Positions 17,401 through 32,400 of a stretch of 64,000 bases of DNA are shown here, piece by piece. This DNA comes from Allokutzneria sp. NRRL B-24872 (GTDB lineage: Bacteria; Actinomycetota; Actinomycetes; Mycobacteriales; Pseudonocardiaceae), in contig NZ_MUMH01000086.1 in NCBI RefSeq assembly GCF_002155965.1, positions 1-64,000 of the forward strand, given 5' to 3'. The stretch's first letter is position 1; each line of letters begins with the position of its first letter. The notes beneath the pieces are model-generated. The model searched no databases. It was not told the origin of the DNA and saw only the letters and a program-made list of their open reading frames with translations. Position numbers and translations under genes: made by a program.

Positions 17401-20400
17401 CGGCGGAGCGTCCACGGAGGACTGGAAACCACGCGGGACGGTGCTGATCACTGGTGGGACTGGGTCCCTCGGGGGACACGTCTCGCGGTGGCTCGCCGGG
17501 AACGGCGCTGAACACCTCCTGCTGACCAGCCGTCGTGGCCTGGACGCACCCGGTGCGGCGGAGCTCAAGGCAGAACTGGAAGAACGCGGCGTGGCTGTCA
17601 CCGTCGCGGCCTGCGACGCGGCGGACCGCGAGGCGCTGGCCTCGCTGCTCGCCGAGCACCCGGTGAACGCGGTGGTGCACGCGGCGGGCGTGCTCGACGA
17701 CGGGCTGGTCGAGTCGCTGACGGCGGAGCGCCTGGCGAACGTGCTGCGCCCGAAGGTGAACGCGGCGATCAACCTGCACGAGCTGACCAGCGATCTTGAC
17801 GCGTTCGTGCTGTTCTCCTCGATGGTCGGCGTGTGGGGCAACGGCGGCCAGGGCGCTTACGCCGCCGCGAACGCCTTCCTGGACGCGCTCGCGGAACAGC
17901 GGCGCGCTGACGGGCTGCCCGCGCTGGCGATCGCATGGGGCGCTTGGGCCGACGGCGGCATGGCGGACGGCGCGATCGGCGAGCACCTGCGCCGGCGCGG
18001 TGTGCGTGGAATCGCCGCAGCTCCAGCGCTTTCTGCGCTCTCCGGTGCCTTGAGCGCGGGCGAGTCCACGGTCACCGTCGCCGACGTGGAGTGGGAGCGG
18101 TTCGTTCCCGCGTTCGTGACGACTCGGCCGTGCCCGCTGCTGCGCGGTGTCCCAGAGGCGCGCGAGATCCTTGACCGGCGCGCTCCGGCCGTTGATCTTC
18201 CAGTGTCGGAGCTGGCCGCGCGGTTGGCCCGCGTCTCCCAGGCCGAGCAGGAGCGCCTGCTGCTGAACCTGGTGGAGGAGCAGGCCGTCACGGTGCTCGG
18301 CCTCTCCGGCAGCGCTTCCCTTGACCCTGAAGGGACTTTCCGCGAAGCCGGGTTCGAGTCGCTGACCGCGATCGAGCTGCGCAACCGGCTCGCGGCCGCG
18401 ACCGGGTTGACGCTGTCCGCGACGCTGGTCTTCGACTACCCGACGCCGACCGCGCTGATCGGTCACCTGCGCGCGGAACTGCTGGGCGAAGGCACCGCCG
18501 TGGAGTCCGTCGCCACCGTGGCCGCCTCCGATGAGCCGATCGCGATCGTGGCGATGAGCTGCCGTTTCCCCGGTGGCGTGGAGTCGCCGGAGGAACTGTG
18601 GGAGCTGCTGATCTCCGGGCGCGACGCGGTGACCGGCTTCCCCGAGAACCGCGGGTGGGACACGGCCGCGCTCTACGACCCGGACCCTGACCGCTCCGGC
18701 AAGACCTACTCGTGCGACGGCGGGTTCATCGACAGCGCAGACCGTTTCGACGCGGCGCTGTTCGGGATCTCGCCCCGCGAAGCGCTCGCCATGGACCCGC
18801 AGCAACGCCTGCTGCTGGAGACCGCGTGGGAGACGTTCGAGCGCGCCGGGATCGATCCGATGTCCGTTCGCGGGCACCGCACCGGCGTGTTCATCGGCAC
18901 CAACGGCCAGGACTACGCGAGCGGGATGCGCCGGGCGCCGGAGGAGATCGAGGGCTACCTGCTGACCGGCAAGGCCGCCTCGGTGGTGTCCGGTCGCCTT
19001 TCCTACGCCTTCGGGCTCGAAGGCCCCGCGCTGACCGTCGACACCGCGTGCTCGTCTTCGTTGGTGGCGCTGCACTTGGCGGCTCAGGCTCTGCGCAACG
19101 GCGAGTGCACGATGGCGTTGGCCGGTGGCGTCACCGTCATGACCACGCCCAACATGTTCGTCGAGTTCTCCCGGCAGCGCGGGCTGTCCCCGAACGGCCG
19201 CTGCAAGGCTTTCGCTGAGGGTGCTGACGGCACCGGTTGGGGCGAGGGCGTCGGCCTGCTGTTGGTGGAGCGGCTGTCGGACGCGGTGCGTAACGGGCAT
19301 GAAGTCCTTGCTGTGGTGCGAGGTTCGGCGGTGAATCAGGATGGTGCGTCGAACGGTTTGACGGCGCCGAACGGTCCTTCGCAGCAGCGGGTGATCCGCC
19401 AGGCGTTGGCGTCGGCAGGGTTGCGTCCATCCGATGTGGACGCTGTCGAAGCGCACGGCACGGGTACCAAGCTCGGTGATCCCATTGAGGCGCAGGCACT
19501 TCTGGCCACGTACGGCCAGGATCGGTCGGAGCCGCTGTGGTTGGGGTCGATCAAGTCGAACATCGGCCACACGCAGGCCGCCGCTGGCGTTGCCGGTGTG
19601 ATCAAGATGGTGCAGGCCATGCGTCACGGCGTGCTGCCTCCGACCTTGCACGTGGACTCACCGACGTCTCATGTCGACTGGGCTTCCGGCGCGGTGTCGC
19701 TGCTGACTTCTCAGGTTGAATGGCCTTCGCGGGACGGCGCTCGCCGGGCTGGCATCTCTTCGTTCGGTATCTCTGGAACCAACGCACATGTGATCGTGGA
19801 GGAAGGGCCTGCTTCCACGGAGGTGCCGTCGTCGGCTGGTGACGCGGTCGTGCCATGGGTTCTCTCGGGCAAGACTGAGGCCGCAGTGCGTGCGCAGGCC
19901 GCTCGCCTGCTGTCCGTTGTGGACGGTCATCACCCGGCTGACGTGGGCTTCTCGCTCGCTTCCACGCGCGCGGGGTTGGACTACCGCGCTGCTGTCGTTG
20001 GGGAGACCCGGGCTGAGCTGATCGCCGGTGTGCGGGCTCTCGCGGAGGGCTCCGGTTCGGTCGTCCGGAGTGGCCAGGGCAAGGTCGCGTTCGTGTTCTC
20101 CGGTCAGGGTTCGCAGCGGCTGGGGATGGGCTCGGAGCTGTTCGAGGCGTATCCGGTTTTCGCGGCTGCCTTTACGGAGGTCGTCAAGTACTTGGCGGTG
20201 GACGTCAAGTCGCCTGATCTGGATCAGACGGGGGTCGCACAGCCCGCTCTGTTCGCTCTTGAGGTGGCGCTGTTCCGGTTGTTGGAGTCGTGGGGTGTTC
20301 GGCCGGATGTTGTGGCCGGACATTCGATTGGTGAGATCGCAGCTGCTCACGTTGCTGGTGTCTTGTCGTTGGAGGATGCGGCGGCTCTGGTTTCGGCTCG

Positions 20401-23400
20401 GGCTCGGTTGATGCAGGCGTTGCCCACGGGCGGGGCGATGGTGGCGGTGCAGGCCTCCGAGGACGAGGTGCTGCCGCTGCTCACGCCCGGCGTGGGGATC
20501 GCGGCGATCAACGGACCGCAGTCGGTGGTGATCTCCGGCGATGAGATCGCGGTCGCGGAGATCGCGTCGGCGTTCGCCGAGCAGGGCCGGAAGACCTCGC
20601 GGTTGAAGGTGTCGCACGCGTTCCACTCGCCGTTGATGGAGCCGATGCTGGCGGAGTTCGCGGCTGCTCTCTCCGGACTGACGTTCAACGAGCCTGAGCT
20701 TCCGATCGTCTCGACACTGACCGGGTCCGTGGTGGAACGCTATTCCATTGGGTACTGGGTTCAGCACGTGCGGGAGGCGGTGCGCTTCGCGGACGGAGTT
20801 CGGACACTGCACGAGCGTGGTGTCACGCGATTCGTCGAGGTGGGGCCGGGCGGTGTGCTGAGCGCACTCGTGCAGGGCGTGCTCGAAGACGTGGTGACGG
20901 TGCCGACGCTGCGCGCCGACCGGCCGGAGCCGCATGCGGTCACGACCGCGCTGGGCGAGCTGTACGCGAACGGCGTCCGCCCCGAGTGGACAGCCGTGTT
21001 CCCCGGAGCGCGGACGGTCGAGCTGCCGACGTACGCGTTCCAGCGCGAGCGCTTCTGGCTGGCCACGAACTCCGCCGTGGGCGACATGCGCGCGGTCGGC
21101 TTGCAGGAGACCGGACACGCGTTGCTCGGCGCCGTGGCCACCTTGGCGGACAACGACGGGCGCGTGCTGTCGGGCAGCCTCTCCCTCGACTCGCATCCAT
21201 GGCTCGCGGACCACACCGTGGGCGGCGTCGTGGTGGTACCCGGTACCGCCATCATGGAACTCGCGATCACCGCGGCCGACGCGGTGGGGTGCACGACGGT
21301 GGACGAGCTGGCGTTGGAAGCCCCGCTCGTCCTGCCACGCCGGGGAAGCGTGGCGTTGCAGGTGCTCGTCGGAGCCGAGGAAGCTGATGGCCGTCGCTCC
21401 GTGTCCGTGCACTCGCGGGCCGACGAGGAGCGGCCGTGGGTGCGCAACGCCTCCGGTGTTCTGTCCATTGTGGACGCAGTTGAGGGCGATCTTGCGGAGT
21501 GGCCACCCGCAGGCGAGAGCATTGATGTGTCGGGCTTCTACGAGCGGCTGGCGGACATGGGGCTGGACTACGGCCCGGCGTTCCGCGGCTTGCGAGCGGC
21601 GTGGCGGACAGCTGACGCCTTCTACGCCGAGATCGAAGTGCCCGACCCGCAAGGCGACTTCGGGCTGCACCCGGCGTTGTTCGACGCCGCGCTGCACGCC
21701 GTGTGGCTCGGCGCGATCGAGCCGGACGCGAACGGGCGCGGGCTTCTGCCGTTCGCGTGGAGCGGCGTTCGGCTGAGCGCGGCGGGCGCGACGACCTTGC
21801 GTGTCAAGGTGACGCGCGAAAGCGCTGACACCGTGTCACTGGTGCTCGGTGACGGTGTGGGCGAGCCTGTGGCCACTGTGGACGGTCTGACCCTGCGACC
21901 CTTTGCGGCCGAAGGGTTGCGCGAGGCGTCGACGGACTCGCTGTACGGCGTGGAGTGGATGCCGATCACGGTCGCTCCGGCTGCTGACCGGCCGAACTGG
22001 GCGGTGCTCAGCGACAGCCTGCACCTCGCGGAAACACTGGCCGACGCGGGCATTTCCGTCGTGCCCTACACCGACGAGGGCGATCACGAGGTTGTTCTCG
22101 TGGCCTGCCCGGCGGGGACCAGCTCCAACACCGCCGAGCGGGTGCGGCAGTCCACGGCGCGCACGCTGGAGCTGCTCCAGTGGTGGCTGTCCGAGGAGCG
22201 TTCGGCTCGCCTGGCCATCGTCACCGCCGCGCACGACATCGCGCAGGCCGCGGTGTGGGGACTCGTGCGCTCGGCGCAGACGGAGAACCCGGACCGCGTT
22301 CTGCTCATCGACGTTGACGACGCGGTGGAGTCCGTGCTCGCGCTGCCCGGCGTGATCGCTTCCGGCGAGCAGCAGGTGGCTGTGCGCGAGGGCGAGGTCC
22401 GCGTGCCGAGGCTCGGCAGGATCACACCGGGTGCGCAGCCCCAGGAGTTCGGCAGCGGCACCGTGCTGGTGACCGGCGCTTCGGGCGGGCTCGGCGGGCT
22501 CATCGCCAAGCATCTCGTGACGCAGCACGGAGTTCGGCGCCTCCTGCTGGTCAGCAGGCGTGGTGGCGAGGCTCCGGGCGCGGTGACGCTGGCGGCCGAA
22601 CTGACCGCACGCGGCGCCGACGTGACGTGGGCCGCCTGCGACGTCGGGGACCGGGAAGCGGTGGCCTCGCTGCTGACCGGGCACGAGCTGTCCGCCGTCG
22701 TGCACGTCGCCGGCGTGCTGGACGACGGCGTCATCGGCTCGCTCACCGCCGAGCGCCTGACCAGCGTGTTCCGGCCGAAGATCGACGCCGCGCTGAACCT
22801 GCACGAGCTGACCAGCGAGCTCTCGGCGTTCGTGATGTTCTCCTCCGTCGCGGGCACGCTCGGCACGCCGGGGCAGGGCAACTACGCGGCGGCCAACTCC
22901 TTCCTCGACGCGCTCGCCGAGCTGCGCCGGGAGGAGGGGCTGCCCGGGACCTCGCTCGCGTGGGGCCTGTGGGAGCAGGAGAGCGCGATGGCCGGGACGC
23001 TCGGCCAGGCCGACATCACCCGCATCCGCCGCATGGGCATCGCGGCGATCCAGGAAGAGGAGGGCCTGCGCCTCTTCGACGCCGCGCTCGCCGCGGAGAA
23101 CGCCGTCGTCGTGCCCGTGCGACTGGACACCAGCGTTTTCCAAGGTGGCGCAACGATTCCGCCGCTCCTGCGCAAGGTCGTGCGCGGCGTTGCGCGTCGG
23201 ACCGCGAAGGCTGCCACCGTTGTTTCCGGGCTCGCCGGACGGCTGGCTGGCCTGTCGGCTGAGCAGCGCGCGGACGCCGTTCTGGAGCTGGTTCGCGCCG
23301 AGGTCGCCGCGGTGCTCGGGCACGCCGACGCGGTGTCTATTGGCACCGAGAACTCATTCCGCGACATCGGGTTCGACTCGCTGACGTCCGTCGAGCTGCG

Positions 23401-26400
23401 CAACCGGCTCAACGCCGCGACGGGGATGCGGCTGCCCGCCACGCTGGTGTTCGACCACCCCTCGCCGGGTGCGCTCGCGCGGTTCCTCGACGCGGACACG
23501 GCCGTTTCGGACAAGCCCGTGGTGGTGAAGGCGGCTACCGACGAGTCGATCGCGATCGTGGGCATGGCGTGCCGTTACCCGGGTGGTGTGCGGTCGCCGG
23601 AAGACTTGTGGCGCTTGGTGTTCTCCGGTCGGGACGCGGTGTCAGGTTTCCCCGAGGACCGTGGTTGGGACGTGGAGAATCTCTACGATCCCGATCCGGA
23701 ACAGTGGGGCAAGAGCTACACCCGCGAGGGCGGATTCCTCTACGACGCGGCCGATTTCGACGCCGGGTTCTTCGGGATCTCTCCTCGTGAAGCGCTGGCG
23801 ATGGACCCGCAGCAGCGGTTGTTGCTGGAGACGTCGTGGGAGGCGTTCGAGCGCGCGGGGATCGACCCGGTTTCCTTGCGGGGAAGCCAAACCGGAGTGT
23901 TCGCCGGAGTGATGTACCACGACTACGGCGGGCGGGTGCGGACCTCGCCGGAGGGCCTTGAGGGCTACCTCATCAACGGCAGCGCGGGAAGCGTCGCGTC
24001 CGGCCGCGTGGCCTACACGTTCGGGCTTGAAGGCCCGGCGGTCACTGTGGACACGGCGTGCTCGTCGTCGTTGGTGGCGTTGCACTTGGCGGCTCAGGCT
24101 CTGCGCAACGGTGAGTGCTCGATGGCGCTCGTCGGTGGCGTCACGGTGATGGCGAGCCCGGCGGTGTTCGTCGAGTTCAGCCGTCAGCGCGGTCTCGCGG
24201 CAGACGGTCGGTGCAAGGCGTTCTCCGAGGGCGCGGACGGCACAGGTTGGGCTGAGGGCGCGGGCATGCTGCTCGTCGAGCGGCTGTCCGACGCTGTGCG
24301 CAACGGGCACGAAGTCCTTGCTGTGGTACGGGGTTCGGCCGTGAACCAGGACGGCGCGTCGAACGGTTTGACGGCGCCGAATGGTCCTTCGCAGCAGCGG
24401 GTGATTCGCCAGGCGTTGGCTTCGGCTGGCCTGGATCCGTCCGATGTGGACGCTGTGGAGGCGCACGGGACGGGCACGCGGCTCGGTGATCCGATCGAGG
24501 CGCAGGCGCTGATCGCGACCTACGGCAAGGATCGTGCGGAGCCGTTGTGGTTGGGGTCGTTGAAGTCGAACATCGGGCACTCGCAGGCGGCTGCTGGTGT
24601 TGGTGGTGTGATCAAGATGGTGATGGCGTTGCGCAACGGGGTGTTGCCGCAGACGCTGCACATCGAAGAGCCGTCCTCGCACGTGGACTGGTCGGCGGGC
24701 GATGTCCAGCTGCTGACCGAGCAGGTGCCGTGGCCCTCGGTGAACCGGCCGCGGCGCGCTGGTGTGTCGTCGTTCGGGGTCTCCGGAACCAACGCGCACG
24801 TCATCTTGGAGCAGGCCGCTCCCGTTGTCTCCCGGGCTGCGGCGAAGGCGGTCGGACCGGTGCCGTGGGTGATCTCCGCTCGCGACGCCGAGGCCGTGCG
24901 GGAGAGCGCACGCCAGCTTCTGTCCTTTGTGGACTCGGCCGATCCGGCTGATGTCGGTATCTCGTTGGCGACCACGCGGTCTGTGATGGACCACCACGCC
25001 GTCGTCGCTGGTGATCTTCGCGGCGGCCTGGAGGCACTGGTGTCCGGCTCGGCGCCCGTCAGCGCTGCTGTGAGCGGCAAGCTCGGCTTCCTGTTCTCCG
25101 GCCAGGGCTCGCAGCGCGTGGGCATGGGTCAGGAGCTGTTCGACACGTATCCGGTGTTCGCGGCCGCTTGGACGGAGGCCGTCAAGTACTTGACGGTGGA
25201 CGTCAAGTCGCCTGATCTGGATCAGACCGGCAATGCGCAGCCTGCTCTGTTCGCGCTTGAAGTGGCGTTGTTCCGGTTGTTGGAGTCGTGGGGTGTTCGG
25301 CCCGATGTTGTCGCGGGCCACTCCATCGGTGAGATCGCTGCTGCTCATGTGGCTGGTGTTCTGTCGTTGGAGGACGCGGCGGTTCTGGTTTCGGCTCGGG
25401 CTCGGTTGATGCAGGCTCTGCCCTCCGGTGGGGCGATGGTGGCGGTGCAGGCGTCTGAGGACGAGGTGCTGCCGCTGTTGACCGAAGGTGTGGGGATTGC
25501 GGCGATCAACGGACCTACCTCCGTTGTTCTGTCCGGTGACGAGGACGCGGTCCAGGGGGTTGTTGCGCAGTTCTCGGATCGGAAGTCGTCGCGGTTGAAG
25601 GTGTCGCACGCGTTCCATTCGCCGTTGATGGAGCCGATGCTGGCGGAGTTCGCTGCGGTACTGGAAGGTATCGAGTTCCGGTCGCCTGGGATTCCGATCG
25701 TCTCGACACTGACCGGGTCTGTGGTGGAACGCTATTCCGCCGGGTACTGGGTCCAGCACGTGCGGGACTCGGTTCGGTTCGCGGATGGCGTGCGGACGAT
25801 GCGCTCTCGTGGCGTCACCAAGTTCGTTGAGGTGGGGCCGGGTGGTGTGCTGAGTGCGCTGGTGCAGGGCGTGCTCGACGATGTGGCCGCGATCCCGCTG
25901 CTGCGCGCCGACCGGCCGGAGCCGGAGGCGATCGCCACGGCCATCGGGCAGGCGCACGCACACGGAGTGCGAGTGGACTGGAGCGCGTTCGGCGGCGCGA
26001 AGATCGACCTGCCGACCTACGCCTTCCAGCGGGAGCGGTTCTGGCTCGACGCGCCGCAGGACCGCGGCGACGTGCGCGAAGCCGGTTTGGGCTCGGCCGA
26101 TCACCCGATGCTCGGCGCGGCGACGATCACCGCCGACAGCGGGGGAGTGCTGCTGACCGGCCGCGTGTCGCTGCGCACCCACCCGTGGCTCGCCGACCAC
26201 GTGGTCAACGGCGTGGTCGTCCTGCCGGGGACCGCGTTCGTCGAGCTGGCGGTGCGCGCGGGTGAGGAGGTCGGCTGCGGCACGATCGAGGACCTGACCC
26301 TCGAAGTCCCGTTGGTGCTGCCGGAGAACGACGGCGTGGCGCTCCAGGTCTCGGTGAGCACGGAGGAGAACGGCCGTCGTGACCTCGCCCTCTACTCGTC

Positions 26401-29400
26401 GGTCGACGGCACCACGTGGGTGCGTCATGCGACCGGCGCGCTGACTTCGCAGGCCACTCAGGTCGACGCGAGCTTCACCGTCGAGAACGCCGAAGTGGTT
26501 GATCTGGAAGGGTTCTACGACGACTTCGCCTCACGCGGGTTGGTGTACGGCCCGGCTTTCCAGGGCTTGCGCTCGGTGTGGCGCGACGGCGAGGACGTGT
26601 TCGCCGAGGTCGAGATCGACGACCAGGAGGACTACGCGGTCCACCCGGCGCTGCTGGACGCGGCGCTGCACGCGCTCGCCGCTGGCGGGCTGGTCACGCT
26701 CGACGATGGCCCGGTACTTCCGTTCGCGTGGGCCGGTGTGACCGTCCACGCGGGTGGGGCGAGCGCTGTGCGCGTCAAGCTCGCGCGCGCTGGAGCCGAC
26801 TCCGTGTCGCTGGTCGCCGTCGACGCGGCCGGGGACCTCGTGGTTTCAGTCGAGTCGTTGACGCTTCGGGCTGTGCGTGTGGACCAGTTGCGGACTCGCG
26901 CGGAGTCGCTGTACGAGCCTCGATGGACTCCGTTCGCCGGATCGTCGACTGAGGACCTCGCGGTTGAGACCCTGGACCTGTCGGTACTCGGTTCCTTGGA
27001 GACGATGCCTGAGGTCGTGGTGGCGTCGTGCCCGACCGGCGAAGCCACGGCGAGCGGGATTCGTGAAGTCGCCGGTGCGGTCCTGGCCGCGCTGCAAACC
27101 TGGCTGACTGGGGAGCACACCTCGCGGCTGGTGCTCGTGACGAGGCCCGGAGACCTCGCGCACGCGGCGGTGCACGGGCTCGTCCGCACGGCGCAGTCGG
27201 AGAACCCTGACCGATTCGTGCTGGTGGAAGCCGAGAACACGGCCGAGGTGCTTCCCGTCCTGCCGAGCTTGATCGCGGCGGGCGAGCCGGAAGCCGCCGT
27301 GCGCGATGGAGAAGTCTTCGTTCAGCGCCTGGCGAAGGTCGACGCGGACGCTGGGACGCCGGACTTCGGCACGGGAACGGTCCTGCTGACCGGAGCCGGC
27401 GGTGCGCTGGGCGGAGTGATCGCGCGGCACCTCGTCGCTTCGCACGGCGTTCGGGAACTGCTGCTGGTGAGCCGTCGCGGGGTGACTGCCCCCGGCGCGG
27501 CCGAGCTGGCAGCGGACCTCGTCGAAGCCGGCGCCAGCGTCGCGTGGGCGGCGTGCGATGTCGCGGATCGCGACGCGTTGGCTGACGTGCTCGCGGGGCA
27601 CCGGTTGAGCGCCGTCGTGCACACCGCTGGGGTGCTGGATGACGGCGTGCTCGGCTCGCTGACACCGGAGCGGGTGAACGCGGTACTGCGTCCCAAGATG
27701 GACGCGGTGCTGAACCTGCACGAGCTGACCGAGGACCTGTCCGCGTTCGTGGTGTTCTCGTCGGTGTCGGGGATCTTCGGCAGCGCGGGCCAGGGTGCCT
27801 ACGCCGCCGCGAACGCCTTCCTCGACGCCTTCGCCCAGCACCGGCGCGCGCAGGGGCTGGCCGCGACCTCGCTGGCGTGGGGCTTGTGGCAGCAGGGCAA
27901 CGGCATGGCCGAGCGCCTGGACAGCGTGGACATGAACCGCCTCAAGCGGATGGGCCTCGTCGCGCTCTCCGCCGAGGAAGGTCTGCGTCTGTTCGACGCG
28001 GCGGTCGGCCTTGATCGTGCGGTGGTGGCGCCGGTGCGGCTCAGCACGGAGAAGCACCACGACGCCGTGCCCGCTGTGCTGCGCGGCCTGCTGCGCGCGA
28101 CCCGGCGTGCCGCCCAGGCCCCCAAGGGTTCGTTGGGTGCGCGCCTTGCCGGGGTACCCAGTGCCGAACGGGATCGGGTTGCGCTCGAACTGGTGCGTAC
28201 CGAGGTCGCGGCGGTGCTCGGGCACACCTCGACCAAGGCCGTTCAGGCTGGGAACGCGTTCCAGGACCTCGGGTTCGACTCGCTCACCTCGGTGGAGCTG
28301 CGCAACCGGTTGAACGCCGCGACGGGGCTTCGGCTGCCCGCCACGATGGTCTTCGACTACCCGACGCCAGGTGCGCTCGCGGGGTTCCTGATCCAGGAGG
28401 TACTTGGTGCCGCTGAGGAGCAGGTCGCTGTCGCGGTGAAGTCCGCGACCGATGAACCGATCGCGATCGTGGGCATGGCGTGCCGGTACCCGGGTGGTGT
28501 GCGGTCGCCGGAGGACTTGTGGCAGCTGGTGTTCTCCGGTGGCGACGCGATCTCCGGGTTCCCGGAGGACCGTGGCTGGGACGTCGAGAACCTGTACGAC
28601 CCCGATCCTGACCGCTCCGGCAAGTCCTACGTCCGCGAAGGCGGGTTCCTGCACGGGGCCGCGGACTTCGACGCCGGGTTCTTCGGGATCTCTCCGCGTG
28701 AAGCGTTGGCTATGGACCCGCAGCAGCGGTTGCTGTTGGAGACGTCGTGGGAGGCGTTCGAGCGCGCGGGCATCGACCCGGTTTCTTTGCGGGGAAGCCA
28801 GGTCGGGGTGTTCGCCGGGGTCATGTACCACGACTACGGCTCCCGGGTGAAGGTGTCGCCGGAGGGCATGGACGCCTACCTCGGCAGCGGCAGCGCGGGC
28901 AGCATCGCCTCCGGACGCGTCGCGTACACGCTGGGCTTCGAAGGCCCCGCGCTGACCGTGGACACCGCGTGCTCGTCATCGCTGGTGGCACTGCACTTGG
29001 CGGCGCAGGCGCTGCGGACCGGGGAGTGCTCGATGGCACTCGTCGGCGGTGTCACCGTCATGGCGACGCCGTCCACGTTCATCGAGTTCAGCCGTCAGCG
29101 AGGTTTGTCCGTTGACGGGCGCTGCAAGGCCTTCGCGGAGGCGGCTGACGGTACGGGCTGGTCGGAGGGAGCGGGCATGCTCCTCGTGGAGCGCCTGTCC
29201 GATGCGCAGCGCAACGGGCACAACATCCTTGCTGTGGTGCGGGGAACCGCGATCAACTCCGATGGCGCGTCGAACGGTTTGACGGCGCCGAACGGTCCTT
29301 CGCAGCAGCGGGTGATCCGGCAGGCTCTGGCGAACGCGGGGCTCGCTCCGTCCGATGTGGACGCTGTGGAGGCGCACGGCACGGGCACGCGGCTCGGTGA

Positions 29401-32400
29401 TCCGATCGAGGCGCAGGCGCTGATCGCGACCTACGGCAAGGATCGTGCGGAGCCGTTGTGGCTGGGTTCGTTGAAGTCGAACATCGGGCACTCGCAGGCG
29501 GCTGCTGGTGTTGGTGGTGTGATCAAGATGGTGATGGCGATGCGCAACGGAGTGCTGCCACAGACGCTGCACGTGGACGAGCCGTCCTCGCACGTGGACT
29601 GGACAGCTGGTTCGGTGCGGCTGCTGACGTCGGCTGTCGACTGGCCGTCGGGCACTGCTCCGCGCCGGGCGGGTGTGTCGTCGTTCGGGATCAGCGGCAC
29701 CAACGCGCACGTGATCGTGGAGGACTACGCGAGCGATGCTGTCTCCGCACGTGTTGGCCGACCGGGTACGGGTGTCCCGCAAGACGCAGTGGAGCAGGCT
29801 CCGGCCAGCGCGGAGGCTTCTGGCGGTGCCGTGGAAGGTCCCGTGCCGTGGGTGTTGTCGGCCAAGGACTCGACGGCGGTGCGTGCTCAGGCGCGGCGGC
29901 TTCTGTCCTTTGTGGACGGTCAGGATGTGGTGGATGTCGGGCGGTCGCTGGCGACCACCCGTGCGACGTTGGAGCATCGGGCGGTTGTCACGGGCACTTC
30001 CGCGTCCGAGCTGATCGAGTCGTTGACCGCGCTCGCCGAGGGAACGCCGTCGAGCGCGGTCAGCCACGCCGCGCCGGAGAACCCCGGCAAGGTCGCGTTC
30101 GTCTTCTCCGGTCAGGGTTCGCAGCGGCTGGGGATGGGCCAGGAGCTGTTTGAGGCTTATCCGGTGTTCGCGGCGGCCTTTACGGAGGTCGTCGAGTACT
30201 TGACGGTGGACGTCAAGTCGCCTGATCTGGACCAGACGGGCATCGCGCAGCCTGCGTTGTTCGCGCTTGAGGTGGCGTTGTTCCGGTTGTTGGAGTCGTG
30301 GGGTGTTCGGCCGGATGTTGTGGCTGGGCATTCGATCGGTGAGATTGCTGCTGCTCATGTCGCTGGTGTCTTGTCGCTGAAGGATGCGGCGGCTCTCGTC
30401 AGCGCCCGGGCTCGGCTCATGCAGGCGCTCCCAGCTGGTGGGGCGATGGTGGCGGTGCAGGCTTCCGAGGAGGAAGTGCTGCCGCTGCTGACGGACGGTG
30501 TGGGGATCGCGGCTGTCAACGGGCCGTCCTCGGTTGTGCTGTCGGGGGATGAGGATGCGGTGCTGGCCGTGGTTGCGCAGTTCTCGGACCGGAAGACCTC
30601 GCGGTTGAAGGTGTCGCACGCGTTCCACTCGCCGTTGATGGAGCCGATGCTGGAGGAGTTCGCCGCAGTCCTAGATGGGATCGAGTTCCACGCTCCGGGG
30701 ATTCCGATCGTGTCGACGCTGACCGGGGCCCTGGTGGAACGCTATTCCGTTGAGTACTGGGTTCAGCATGTGCGGGACTCGGTTCGGTTCGCGGACGCGG
30801 TGCGCACGCTGCACGCGGAAGGCGTCACGACGTTCGTCGAGGTGGGGCCTGGCGGCGTGCTGAGCGCGCTCGTGCAGGGCGTGCTGGACGACGTGGCGGC
30901 GATCCCGGTGCTGCGGGCCGACCGGCCGGAGCCGCAAGCGATCATCGGCGCGCTGGCCGAGGCGCACGTGCGCGGGGTCGACGTCGACTGGAGCACGTTC
31001 TTCCCCGGTGAGCGCACGCTCGACCTGCCGACCTACGCCTTCCAGTACGAGCGCTACTGGCTCGACGCGGACGACGGCCAGCCGACCGGACTCGGCCTCG
31101 AAACGACGGAGCACCCGCTGCTCGGCGCGACCGTCGCACTGCCGGGCAGTGGCGGGATCATGTTGATGGGCAAGGTATCGCTGCGTACGCACCCGTGGCT
31201 CGCCGATCACGTGGTCAACGGGCTGGCGATCTTGCCGGGGACCGCGTTCGTGGAGCTCGCGGTGCGGGCGGGCGACGAGGTCGGCTGCGCCCTGGTCGAC
31301 GACCTGACCCTGGAAGCGCCCTTGGTGCTCTCGGAGAACGGCAGCGTCGCGCTCCAGGTGTGGGTCGGCGCGGAGGACGCCAACGGGCGTCGCGAGCTGG
31401 CCGTGCACTCCAGTGCTGAAAACGGGTCCTGGACGCGGCACGCCACGGGCTTCCTGAGCGACAAGACGGCCGCCGACGCCGAGGTCGGGCTGTGGCCGCC
31501 GCGCGCGGAAACCGTTGACCTGAGCGAGTTCTACGACGGCCTGGCGAGCAGCGGCCTGGCGTACGGACCTGCTTTCCAAGGCTTGCGCAGCGTGTGGCGC
31601 GGCGACGACGCGGTCTACGCCGAGGTCGAGATCGCGGAGCACGAGGACGCCTACGCGGTGCACCCCGCGCTGCTGGACTCAGCACTGCACGCCATCGCGG
31701 CCGGTGGGCTGATGGAGGTCGGCGCCGCGCCGCTGCTGCCCTTCGCGTGGGCTGGCGTGAGCGTCCGCGCATCCGGCGCTTCTTCCTTGCGCATCAAGGT
31801 GATCCGCCTCAGCGAGGACTCCGTGAAGCTGGTCGCCGCGGACAACGCGGGCGGGCTCGTCGTGGCGGTCGAGTCGCTGACGCTGCGGAAGGCTCCGGCG
31901 AAGCAGTTCCAGGGCTCCGGCGAGGGCGTGCTGCTCGGCCTGGACTGGCAGCCGGTCAACCTGCCCGAAGGGATGCCGCTCGACGTCCGCAAGTACTCGG
32001 GGCTCGCGTCGCTGACCGCCGAAACGGTGATGCCGGATGTGGTGATCACAGCATGTCCCGACGGAGGCGGCGCAGTGCAGCAGGCTGTCGCCGACACGCT
32101 CGCGCTGGCGCAGTGGTGGCTGGCGGAGGAGCGGTCCGCACGCCTGGTCGTGGTCGGCAAGGAAGGCGATCTCGCACACGCGGCGGCCTTCGGGTTGCTG
32201 CGGTCGGCGCAGTCGGAGAACCCCGATCGCATCGTGATCGTCGAAGCCGATGATCTCGACGCAGTGGTCGACGTGGCGCCCGCGCTCATCGAGGCGGGGG
32301 AGCACCAGACCGCCCTGCGTGACGGCCAGATCCTGGTGCCGCGCTTGGCGAAGCGGACCGCGGCACCGCTGGACGAGCCCGATCTCAGCGCCGGAAGCGT

